Source: Cryobacterium sp. (GTDB lineage Bacteria > Actinomycetota > Actinomycetes > Actinomycetales > Microbacteriaceae). Taken from it: a stretch of 64,000 nt of DNA. A program made the position numbers and the translations under genes. Positions within the stretch are counted from its first letter, which is position 1, and every line of letters begins with the position of its first letter. The DNA is taken from contig NZ_JAJAYI010000061.1 in NCBI RefSeq assembly GCF_026786305.1, positions 1 through 64,000 of the forward strand, written 5' to 3'. The notes below the pieces were generated by a model. It worked only from the letters and a program-made list of their open reading frames with translations, did not search any database and was not told the DNA's origin. Below, one piece after another: positions 36,563 through 44,016 of this stretch.

Positions 36563-36714
36563 CGGAGGTGCTCGTCATCATCCACAACGTCGTGCGGGGT
36601 GGCGAGACGGTCCTGCACTGCCTCAACGCGGCGGGAGGGCCGTCACGGTTCGGTAACGAGGTGTTTCACGGGGCATCCGCCATACTGCGGAGGCTACGGG
36701 TTTGGGGGCGGGGG

Positions 36715-37392
36715 CTACTGGCCGGAGACGGTGAGGGTGGCCCGGGGCCGGGTAGCCTCGATCAGGAGGGCGTTCTTGCCGTCGACGGACTCGGCCCAGG
36801 CCAGCGCGGCCTCGGGGCTCCGCCCGTGGCGTTCGTGCCGATCGACCAGGCGGCGAAGGCGCTCATGCTCGCTGGTCTCGCAGAACCAGGACTCGGCGAG
36901 CAGGGTAGAGATCTGCAGCCATGGCTCGGAGTCGGCGAGCAGATAGTTTCCCTCGACCATGACCACGCGTGCACTCGGCTGCACGGCGATCTCAGCCGCG
37001 ATGCCCTCGTCAACCCGGCGGTCGAAGCTCGGTGCGTAGACGGTGTGGTTGTATTCGGTGAGGAGACGGCGGAGGAGAGCGAGGAATCCCCAGCCGTCGA
37101 AGGTGTCAATGGCCCCCTTGCGATCGTGCCGGCCCAGCCGATCGAGGGTGGCGTTGGCGAGGTGGTGGCCGTCCATCGGCAGGTGCACGGCGCAGTCGTC
37201 GCTGCCGACCAGCTCGTTGATTCTCGCCGCGACCTGGATGGCGAGGGTCGTTTTACCCGCGCCCGGGCTGCCTGCGATGCCGACCAGGATGCGCCCGTTC
37301 TCGGGCATGAGCGCGATGACGCGGCGAGCCAGCTCGGTCAATTGAGCGGATTCCAGCGGTGTGGCCGTGGCAGCAGGGTCAGTGTTCGGCAT
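36715..37392 (-). CDS. Nucleoside/pantothenate kinase-like P-loop protein
   Basis: A 225-residue P-loop kinase with Walker A GIAGSPGAGKTTLA (about 38-51), LPMDGHHLANATLDRLGR and the lid-like DRRVDEGIA, as in the uridine/pantothenate/fructose kinase-like family often named nucleoside/nucleotide kinase family protein. It phosphorylates a small metabolite, not identifiable here. The ATG at 37392 follows GGAG; the much longer in-frame extension upstream is Pro/Arg-rich and unlike protein. Confidence 0.82.
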   Translation of the reverse strand: MPNTDPAATATPLESAQLTELARRVIALMPENGRILVGIAGSPGAGKTTLAIQVAARINELVGSDDCAVHLPMDGHHLANATLDRLGRHDRKGAIDTFDGWGFLALLRRLLTEYNHTVYAPSFDRRVDEGIAAEIAVQPSARVVMVEGNYLLADSEPWLQISTLLAESWFCETSEHERLRRLVDRHERHGRSPEAALAWAESVDGKNALLIEATRPRATLTVSGQ

Positions 37393-37711
37393 GAGTCGAC
37401 TCCAGAGCGGTGGCGAGGTAGGTGTGGCGTGGGCTGTGAGCGCGGAGGGGTCGTTCCAGAGGTTGCGCCAGATGACCCGATCATTCAGGAGGGCGGTCGA
37501 GACGATCGCCGAGGAGAAGGGCTCGAAGGTGTTCAAGCCCCGGTCGTTGATGTCGGCGGGCGGCAGAGGTCTTTTCCCGCTCAATGAGGGTCGTTGCTGT
37601 GCCGGGATGACGGTCTCGGCAAGCTCGACCAGCGGATGGTGGCGACTCGCAGGCTCATCAACGCGGGGGTGGCGTGGGCGTGTGTTCGTTTTTTTGTGGG
37701 GGCAAATCGGG
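37393..37711. other. 319-base intergenic region with a REP-like half
   Basis: No gene seen. At about 37609-37632, GGTCTCGGCAAGCTCGACCA is a diverged copy of the arm GGTCTCGACAAGCTCGACCA found at position 33-52, so a degenerate REP-like half remains here. The region separates the zinc-ribbon gene from the kinase-like gene, both leftward. Confidence 0.5.
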
Positions 37712-38032
37712 TCAGGGGCCGGTGGGGGGCCAGATGCCGTCGCATCCGTCTTGCTGACAAGAGAATTGCCAGGCCTCACCGTCGGGCACGATCTGCATGG
37801 GTATGAGGCATCGGGGGCAGTTGGGCGAGCGCACCTCGGGTGGAACAGTGCTCGCCAGCTCGGCCTCGGAGTAGGGCGGACCGAAGTAGAGCTGCGTGCA
37901 CGCGAAGTTCGCGCAGCCATAGTCGTACCCCGTACCGTGCCAGGTCACCTCCATGGCCTCGCCGCACTCGGCGCACATGCGCGGCTGATCCACGTCTTTC
38001 TTCTGAAAGACCCACGCGACGTTGTCGTCCAT
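37712..38032 (-). CDS. Small double zinc-ribbon protein
   Basis: A 106-residue cytosolic protein with two Cys clusters: CAECG...CANFAC (about 20-45) and CPRC...CQQDGC (about 72-98), consistent with two zinc ribbons. The first cluster is followed by LYFGPPYSEAEL. No enzymatic motif. It starts with MDDNVAWVFQKKD. Function unknown. Leftward, downstream of a 14-bp tandem repeat. Confidence 0.78.
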   Translation of the reverse strand: MDDNVAWVFQKKDVDQPRMCAECGEAMEVTWHGTGYDYGCANFACTQLYFGPPYSEAELASTVPPEVRSPNCPRCLIPMQIVPDGEAWQFSCQQDGCDGIWPPTGP

Positions 38033-38132
38033 GGGCTGAGACTAGTCCCCGAGGCGAAAAACGTGTCGAGGTATTACGGATCTGTGGAGAATGGAGCCGC
38101 GCGGGCCGGGCTGCGCCGGGCGGACGCGGGGC

Positions 38133-38202
38133 GGTGGATGCGGAGCGGTGCATTCGGGGCGGTGCATTCGGAGCGGTGCATTCGGGGCGGTGCATTCGGA
38201 GC
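38133..38202. repeat. 14-bp tandem repeat, five units
   Basis: Unit GGTGCATTCGGRGC, five copies from 38133 (first copy diverged), with the R position alternating A, G, A, G, A, so the real period is 28 bp. Fourteen is not a multiple of three and no gene spans it, so it is non-coding, between the zinc-ribbon gene and the Asp-box protein gene. Confidence 0.9.
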
Positions 38203-38261
38203 GGTGCATGCGCCCTGGACGACGCGGGCAAACGGATGCGCACAACCTCGAGCAGCGCGTC

Positions 38262-39347
38262 CTAGAGCCACGTGCGGCCGGCGTCGGTGGAGCGGAGGGT
38301 GGCATCGCCGATCCAGAGCCAGAGGGTGCCGTCGGCGGAAGCGACGGCGATGTTCCCGGCCAGCGTGGCGGGGGCGTCGGCGGTGACGTAGCACCCGGCG
38401 GTCGCGGCGGTCAGATCGGCGGCGGCGTCTCCCGCAGTTTCGCCGGCAGTTTCGCCGGCAATTTCTCCGGCGGGGTCGATGCTGAGGTCGATGACGCTCA
38501 GGCCGAGGCAGGTGGCCGGGTCGGCGGTGGCAGCGGGCGTGGCGGTCTGCTCGGCGCTGCTGGTGGCAGCTCCGGCGGCCATCGCGATGTAGCCCCCGGT
38601 GGTCGCCGTGAGGGTGAGCGCTCCGGGAACGGTGAGCGGCGCTGACCAGGAGGCGGCGGCATCCGTTGTGGCGAAAACTCGTGCGTCAGCGCAGAGAACA
38701 GCGGCGGCGTCGGCATCGGCGTCGGCGAACCCGGGCGCAAGGGCGACAACCGTGTCGCACGGGGCTGGGTGGAATCCGTCGGGGCCGTGCAGCTCGGAGC
38801 GGTCGACGGGGTCGACGTACCACGCGGTGTCGAGCTCGTCGTCGGCGGAGGAGTAGTTGTCACCGCCCACGAAGGTGCGCACGACCTGGGCTGAACAGTC
38901 GGACTCGGAGAATCCGAGGAACTGGGCGACCGAACCGTTGGTCGCGGCGATGCTCTGCAACGCGGTTACCTCGGTGGGGCCGTTGGCGTCGGTCGTGGTC
39001 CAGGTGGCGCCGGCGTCGGTGCTGACCTCGGGCGCGGCGAGCGGGTCGGGGCAGATTCCGGTGACGGCCCGCCAGGCGACGGTTGACGACACCGCCGAGA
39101 GGATGCGCGTGGCCGGCACTGGACTGACGGCGGCCGCCGCCGAGGCGGTCGGGCTGGGCGTGGGGGTCGCGCTGGGAGCGAGAATCGCGCGCGGCGTTGC
39201 GGCCGGGAGGCCGGTGTCGGCCCGGGTCGACGTGAGTGCGGTGGTGACCAGGTAGGCGTCACAAACGAGGAACAACCCGACGGCAAGATAGACCCAGATG
39301 CGGCGGCGCGAGGCATCGCGCGTGGTCGATCGGCGAAAACGGCGCAT
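38262..39347 (-). CDS. Membrane-anchored Asp-box (BNR) domain protein
   Basis: A 361-residue protein: basic N-terminus, one membrane span (about 16-40, VYLAVGLFLVCDAYLVTTA), a Pro/Thr-rich linker, and an extracytoplasmic domain with sialidase-type Asp boxes STDAGATWT and STDAGRTWL, and TTDAAASWS. Repeats GEIAGETAGETAGDAAAD near residue 310 are low complexity. It looks like a surface beta-propeller remnant of unknown ligand. The ATG lies one base after the tyrosine phosphatase stop, so it is the last gene of the cell-surface operon. Confidence 0.75.
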   Translation of the reverse strand: MRRFRRSTTRDASRRRIWVYLAVGLFLVCDAYLVTTALTSTRADTGLPAATPRAILAPSATPTPSPTASAAAAVSPVPATRILSAVSSTVAWRAVTGICPDPLAAPEVSTDAGATWTTTDANGPTEVTALQSIAATNGSVAQFLGFSESDCSAQVVRTFVGGDNYSSADDELDTAWYVDPVDRSELHGPDGFHPAPCDTVVALAPGFADADADAAAVLCADARVFATTDAAASWSAPLTVPGALTLTATTGGYIAMAAGAATSSAEQTATPAATADPATCLGLSVIDLSIDPAGEIAGETAGETAGDAAADLTAATAGCYVTADAPATLAGNIAVASADGTLWLWIGDATLRSTDAGRTWL

Positions 39348-39348
39348 A

Positions 39349-40044
39349 TCAGTGCTGACGCAAGGCTGGGGCCAGGGCCGCCGCGATGGTCGTGACCGAC
39401 TCGTCGATGATCGCGGCGACGCCGGTGTAGACGGCCGCGGACTGCCGGTACGGGTCGTCGATATCGTCACGGGTGGGTGGATTCGGCGACGGGTGAAGGC
39501 CGCGCGTGGCAGCGATCGACGCGACGAAAGCCGAGAAAGCGGATGCCTGTGGCCGTGGTGCTGAGGCGGGTACATCCACTCGCGGGGCCCACCCCATGAC
39601 ACCGGGCCCCTGTTTTATCGTGGCCCCGCTTTCCGGACCCGGGCCCGGACGGTTCGGGGCGGGATTCTCAAGGCCCCCCGGGTCGGCGATGGCGCCCACC
39701 AGACGGGCGAACTGGTTGAGGGTGAAGGTATAGCGGGTGGCTTTCGGAAGCAGGGTGACCACCTCCCGGCGATGGTCTCGCGTGGCCGTGAGGATGAGGT
39801 CGGCGGCGCCCACGAGGTGCTCGGTCAGCTGCCGGGCCGCGTGCTCGGTGGAGTGGGCACCATGCGTGAGCGAAAGCGCGGCGGCCTCGGCCGTCATGGG
39901 GCTCGCCACCATGGCTCGGGTACCAGCGCTCTGCACGTCGGCTTGGAGGCCGAGCGCCTCCAAACGAGCTCGCAATAGCTGTTCGGCGAGCGGAGACCGG
40001 CAAATGTTGCCGGTGCAGACCAAGAGAATTCGGGGAACGCTCAT
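39349..40044 (-). CDS. Low-molecular-weight protein tyrosine phosphatase
   Basis: A 231-residue phosphatase with the catalytic P-loop CTGNICRSP (C10, R16) at the N-terminus and the general-acid motif DDPYRQ (about 201-206). It should dephosphorylate the Tyr-rich tail of the adjacent BY-kinase, as Wzb does Wzc. It overlaps that kinase by four bases (ATGA). It is about 70 residues longer than usual because a Pro/Gly/Ala-rich segment (about 125-185) is inserted before the DPY loop; part of it is encoded by a GGGCCC-rich element found elsewhere only between genes. Confidence 0.9.
   Translation of the reverse strand: MSVPRILLVCTGNICRSPLAEQLLRARLEALGLQADVQSAGTRAMVASPMTAEAAALSLTHGAHSTEHAARQLTEHLVGAADLILTATRDHRREVVTLLPKATRYTFTLNQFARLVGAIADPGGLENPAPNRPGPGPESGATIKQGPGVMGWAPRVDVPASAPRPQASAFSAFVASIAATRGLHPSPNPPTRDDIDDPYRQSAAVYTGVAAIIDESVTTIAAALAPALRQH
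39593..39655 (-). repeat. GGGCCC-rich element inside the phosphatase gene
   Basis: CCGGGCCCCTGTTTTATCGT, then GGCCCCGCTTTCCGGACCCG and on, aligns with the intergenic copies near 17.3 and 51.65 kb, in the same orientation relative to the gene. It is in frame and encodes NRPGPGPESGATIKQGPGV. Confidence 0.75.
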
Positions 40045-41477
40045 GCTCGGGCTCTCGATCGACGAAAGAAGGACGGGGGGACCATTCCAGGTTCGGTCGT
40101 GAGGTCACCGTAGGTGTGACCATAGCCGTATTGCCCGTAGTGACCGTAGCCGTAGGCATCCGGTCCCTTGGTGTGCAGCATGGTGAGCACCAGGCCGCTA
40201 ATGGGCGCGCCAACGCTGTGCAGGGCTGCAATGGCCCCCTTGAGCTGGTTCTTCTGGGTACGCCCGGCGGCGACGATGAGAATGGCACCGCCGACACTCT
40301 TGGCGAGAATCGCGGCATCCGTTACGGGCAGCAGGGGCGGCGAGTCGAATATGACGACATCGAAGGTTCGGTTGAACTCCTCGATGAGCGTGGCCATGCC
40401 GACTGATCCGAGCAGCTCGCTCGGGTTCGGCGGAATGTGGCCGGCGGGGAGCACAAACAGCTGTCCGCGGCCCCACGGTTGAATGACGTCGCTGAGGTCA
40501 GCCCGCCCGATGAGAACGTCGGTGAGACCGACGCCACCCTCAATATTCATGTACTCGGCGACTTTCGGGCGACGCAGGTCGGCGTCCACGAGCAGCACGC
40601 GTGCGCCGGAATCGGCCAGAGCAATAGCGAGATTGGCGCTCGTCGTGCTCTTGCCCTCGCTCCCGATGGACGATGTCACGACGAACGAACGGTCAGGGCG
40701 GCCCGGATCGAGGTACTGCAGGTTCGTGCGCAGGGTACGAAACGATTCGGCTCGTGGGCTGCGCGGATCAGCGTGCACGATGAGGGGGCGGTCGGTCGCT
40801 TTCGGATCGAACACGATGCCGCCGATGACCGGCATATCGGTAACCTGTTCCACGTCGCGCTGACTGCGAATGCGGGTGTCGAACGTTTCGCCCAGCACGG
40901 CCAACCCCACGCCGAGAGCCAACCCGACGAGCGCGCCGAGCGCGATGTTGAGCGGAACGTTCGGGCTCACCGGCTCGATTGGCACGCTGGCCACCTGCAC
41001 GCGGGTGAGCTTGACCGGCGCGGCCGCGTTCGCGTCGTCGGGCTGCTCGATCTCCTGCACGCTCTCCGTGAGGCTCTGCGACACCGCATTGGCGATATCG
41101 GCCGCACGAACTGGATCAGCGTCGGTGACGGTGATATCAATAATCGACGTGTCAAGCGGTGCGGAGACCGAGATCGCCTCGGCGAGGTCGGCTGGCGTCG
41201 TGTCGAGCTTCAGGCTCTCAATGACCGGCAGCAGCACGAGCGGAGTGGTCGCGAGACCGGAATAGGTCTTTACCCTGGCGACCGTAAAGCTGTTGCCCTG
41301 CACCAGATCAGAGGTGGTGCCGCTTGATTGCGTCGACACGAATACCTTGGAAATGGCACTGAAAGCAGGCGTTTGCATGATCGAGAAGACGGATGCTGCG
41401 GCGACGGCCACGAGCGTCAACGCCACGATATGGAGCCAACCCTTACGCAGGATGCGAATGTAGTCGCGGAGTTCCAC
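40041..41477 (-). CDS. Wzz/BY-type tyrosine autokinase, paralogue 1
   Basis: A 478-residue fusion of a polysaccharide copolymerase domain (two membrane spans, about 15-35 and 175-195, around an extracytoplasmic loop with a Pro-rich end PVSPNVPLNIALGALVG) and a cytoplasmic bacterial tyrosine kinase: Walker A SSIGSEGKSTT, Walker A' LLVDADLRRP, Walker B VVIFDSPP. The tail DAYGYGHYGQYGYGHTYG is the autophosphorylated Tyr cluster. It controls chain length and export of a surface polysaccharide. The GTG start (VELRDYIRIL) matches paralogue 2 and follows GAAAGG. Confidence 0.92.
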   Translation of the reverse strand: MELRDYIRILRKGWLHIVALTLVAVAAASVFSIMQTPAFSAISKVFVSTQSSGTTSDLVQGNSFTVARVKTYSGLATTPLVLLPVIESLKLDTTPADLAEAISVSAPLDTSIIDITVTDADPVRAADIANAVSQSLTESVQEIEQPDDANAAAPVKLTRVQVASVPIEPVSPNVPLNIALGALVGLALGVGLAVLGETFDTRIRSQRDVEQVTDMPVIGGIVFDPKATDRPLIVHADPRSPRAESFRTLRTNLQYLDPGRPDRSFVVTSSIGSEGKSTTSANLAIALADSGARVLLVDADLRRPKVAEYMNIEGGVGLTDVLIGRADLSDVIQPWGRGQLFVLPAGHIPPNPSELLGSVGMATLIEEFNRTFDVVIFDSPPLLPVTDAAILAKSVGGAILIVAAGRTQKNQLKGAIAALHSVGAPISGLVLTMLHTKGPDAYGYGHYGQYGYGHTYGDLTTEPGMVPPSFFRRSRARA

Positions 41478-41582
41478 GTAGCGACCTTTCGTTGCGGTAC
41501 ATAACTGTCCACCCGTAGCTTCCCACAGATCGGTGGCCACGTCGCCCAGTGTCTACCCCGTAATCAGGGGACTGAGCATAAA

Positions 41583-42104
41583 CTAGGCGTGCTGTTTGGT
41601 TGCCGACCGGCGGCGCACCAGCACGAGGGCCAGTCCCAGCACGAGCATTGCCGCCACGACGTAGAGCAGGAGCACCGGCACCCCAAAGCCGGCCGAAGGC
41701 AAGCTGGCCGCGCCATCTGCCGCAACGACGGTGATGGTAGCCGTACCCACATTCTGGGAGCTCAGGCCGGTGGCGGTGAGCGTGTACGAACCGGTGGCAT
41801 CGGCTGGCAGCCTCACGATCAGATCAAGCGCGCCGAGGCGGGTCGCTGATCGCACCACACCGACGGTGGCTGCCTGCACTACGCCAAACGTCACGGGGCC
41901 CTCGCCGGAGACAGCCACGGAGACGCGTTCCGCGTTCTCGAACGCACCGTCGTCGAACTCGACGCTGACCTCGCCGCCCGCCTGCGGGTCACCACTGACC
42001 GAGATGAGGTCGGCGGCAACATAGCCCGTGGCATGCGCGGCGACCGGCAGCGCCAGCACAGCGACTCCGGCAATGGCGAGTGTGGCGAAAAATTTCTTGA
42101 GCAA
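41583..42104 (-). CDS. Surface protein with sortase-like sorting signal
   Basis: A 173-residue exported protein: signal peptide (LKKFFATLAIAGVAVLALP), a beta-rich domain of about 100 residues, then LPSAG followed by a hydrophobic helix (VLLLYVVAAMLVLGLALVLV) and a basic tail RRRSATKQHA, the layout of an LPXTG sorting signal with Ala at the Thr position. I choose a TTG start because GGGGGA lies at the right distance and the paralogue at 47.6 kb has the same arrangement. Function unknown. Confidence 0.75.
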   Translation of the reverse strand: MLKKFFATLAIAGVAVLALPVAAHATGYVAADLISVSGDPQAGGEVSVEFDDGAFENAERVSVAVSGEGPVTFGVVQAATVGVVRSATRLGALDLIVRLPADATGSYTLTATGLSSQNVGTATITVVAADGAASLPSAGFGVPVLLLYVVAAMLVLGLALVLVRRRSATKQHA

Positions 42105-42152
42105 AGTGTGGATCCCCCGAGGTCTGGCGCAATGAGCCCGCTGCGACAAGCT

Positions 42153-43940
42153 CTAACAACCCAAGTCTAGTTGCGTGGCCGCGTGCAGCGCGATCAGCGG
42201 CGTACTGCGCAGTTCGAGGGCACCGGTGAAGGCCTGCGCCCCGAGCCAGCTGAAGCGCAGCACAGCGCTCTCCCCCGGGGCGAGTTCGATGCCGATCGAA
42301 CTCACCGGGTAGGTCGCGTCGGTGGCCGGGTGATAGGGAACGGTGGCTCCGTCGCGGGTGACGCCGAGATTCTGCACGCCGGGGGGGCCGTAAGCGGACA
42401 GCACGGTCTTGATGGTGCCGAGGGGCACCCCAAAGGCCCCTCCGCCGGTGACGTAGGCTGGCAGGCTCGTGGCGGCATCCGCTGGAGCAGTGTTGGTGAG
42501 GGTGACCTCGACCGAGTATTGCGGGCGCAGGTCTCTGCGACAGGTCTGCTGGCCGATGGCTGTCTGCACGTCGAGGTAGAGGTCCATCTTGGCACCGGTG
42601 CCGTCGTTCAAATAGAGGCCGAAGCGGTTCGTGGTGCTGTCACTGGCCGGGCGTGCTCCGACGAGGGTGGTGTCGGCGAGAACGGCCTGCTCGGACTCGG
42701 CGGCGTTCCAGACCAACACCCGGTTTTCGGCTCCGGCCCGGGCGAGCGCGGCGATGAGTTTGGTCGGGTCGGCGCGGCCGCTCTTGACGGCGTCGAACAC
42801 GGCCCCTGCGGCTGCAGCGAAGAAGGCATCTTGCTCGCGCGGCACCTCGTAGCGCGCGTAGACGTCGCGCAGCAGCAGGTGCACGGCGTTGTCGGATGTG
42901 AGCTCGTCGCCCGTGGCGAGGGTGATCGGGCCGGTGGCATCGAGCAGATAGCTCAGCGCGACCGGATCGACCGACAGCACGCCGTCTGCCACGACACCGA
43001 ATTCGAGGCGCCACATTTCACGGGCAAGGGCGCCGCTCTGCGCGAAGTCGGGCGTCATGGTGACGTTTTGAATGAACTGGCCGGTGATGTCACCGTAGAT
43101 GCTGCGGATCTCATCGCCGAGAGGCAGCACGGGAGCCGGGTATTCGCGAAACGAGCTGGAGCTGGCCTGCTGGGTGAGCTCGATGCTGCCGGCATCGGTG
43201 TGCAGCAGGGCCAGGGCACCCGGGATGCCGCCGGTGGAGCGCAGTTCAGCCGGATTTTGAAAGAGCAGAATGTAATTGCGCGGTGTGTCAGCACCGAGCA
43301 TGGCCGGAAGAAGGGTGACCGCGCGGTTCAATCCGTCGAGAGTGACCGCGGTGTCAACCGTGACAGTCTGCAACTTCGTGACGGCGCTGCGAACAACCTC
43401 AAGCACGTCGCCGGTCTCAATATCGCTGACATTCGCCGCCGCCCGCGACAGCGCGGCATCCGCCGCGGCGACCGGCGGTTGCGCGTCGATGAGGGGCTGC
43501 AGGGCGATCTTTCCGTCGACCGGTTTGAAATCGTTCAGGTTGAGGTTGCCGGCGAGTGCGGTCAGCGGCGTCACGGCGTTCTTGGCCACATCGTCGACCA
43601 CCGCGGCGAGCTCGCGCACGGCTTGCAGGTTCGGACCGAGAAAGGGAACCAGTTCGAAGGTGCGCCACACCGGATCGCTCGTGCGCGCTCGGGCCGTCTC
43701 GGCATAGTCAGCAAGTTCGACCGCGGTCGTTGCCGCGGCGGCGGTGTCGCCGGCCACGATCTGCTCTTTGATGGTGCCGGCGAGCGGCACGGCAGTCTGT
43801 AGGGCGTCCCGGGCCTGCAACCCACGAATCCCCACCCAGGCGGTAGCAGCGATCAGGACGACCAGCACCCCGAGTACGACCAGCCCGGCGATCGTGCGCG
43901 ATCGTTTCGGGGGTGCGGCGTGCGGGCGGGAAGTTGACAT
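42153..43940 (-). CDS. DUF4012 membrane protein
   Basis: A 595-residue protein with one N-terminal membrane span (about 18-40) and a large extracytoplasmic DUF4012 domain. Signature segments include NYILLFQNPAELRSTGGIPG and GDITGQFIQNVTMTPDF, and DVYARYEVPREQDAFF. DUF4012 proteins are common in actinobacterial polysaccharide loci and resemble LytR-CpsA-Psr neighbours, but their activity is not established. ATG at 43940; a TTG four codons upstream is also possible. It sits between the two tyrosine kinase paralogues. Confidence 0.85.
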   Translation of the reverse strand: MSTSRPHAAPPKRSRTIAGLVVLGVLVVLIAATAWVGIRGLQARDALQTAVPLAGTIKEQIVAGDTAAAATTAVELADYAETARARTSDPVWRTFELVPFLGPNLQAVRELAAVVDDVAKNAVTPLTALAGNLNLNDFKPVDGKIALQPLIDAQPPVAAADAALSRAAANVSDIETGDVLEVVRSAVTKLQTVTVDTAVTLDGLNRAVTLLPAMLGADTPRNYILLFQNPAELRSTGGIPGALALLHTDAGSIELTQQASSSSFREYPAPVLPLGDEIRSIYGDITGQFIQNVTMTPDFAQSGALAREMWRLEFGVVADGVLSVDPVALSYLLDATGPITLATGDELTSDNAVHLLLRDVYARYEVPREQDAFFAAAAGAVFDAVKSGRADPTKLIAALARAGAENRVLVWNAAESEQAVLADTTLVGARPASDSTTNRFGLYLNDGTGAKMDLYLDVQTAIGQQTCRRDLRPQYSVEVTLTNTAPADAATSLPAYVTGGGAFGVPLGTIKTVLSAYGPPGVQNLGVTRDGATVPYHPATDATYPVSSIGIELAPGESAVLRFSWLGAQAFTGALELRSTPLIALHAATQLDLGC

Positions 43941-43960
43941 TGCCCTATTCAAGCAGAGCG

Positions 43961-44016
43961 TGGCAGCGTGGCAGCGTGTCAGCGTGTCAGCGTGTCAGCG
44001 TGTCAGCGTGTCAGCG
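43961..44016. repeat. 8-bp tandem repeat (TGTCAGCG), seven units
   Basis: Two TGGCAGCG then five TGTCAGCG units in a row. The last unit overlaps the stop codon of kinase paralogue 2 (TGA, read leftward), so repeat number changes would alter spacing to the DUF4012 gene but not the protein. Confidence 0.9.

Noticed and set aside
27900-36700. Integrative element or genomic island with ends
   Set aside because: The block looks accessory, but there is no integrase, direct-repeat att pair or tRNA at its edges. The only tRNA is at 3 kb and intact, with no repeated 3' end seen.
36563-36714. YefM antitoxin partner for the YoeB remnant
   Set aside because: I translated both strands and found no segment matching the YefM/Phd N-terminus or its toxin-binding end, so I do not call an antitoxin.
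37609-37632. Complete REP palindrome in the 37.4-37.7 kb gap
   Set aside because: Only one arm is recognisable; I found no matching second arm nearby, so it is listed only as a half.
36760-37720. Long plus-strand frames opposite the P-loop kinase gene
   Set aside because: The minus-strand kinase has clear motifs, a start codon and a ribosome site; the opposite frames read as Gly/Arg-rich shadow.
38133-38202. CRISPR array
   Set aside because: Repeats are 14 bp with no spacers. None of the tandem repeats in the window has the repeat-spacer layout, and no cas gene is present.
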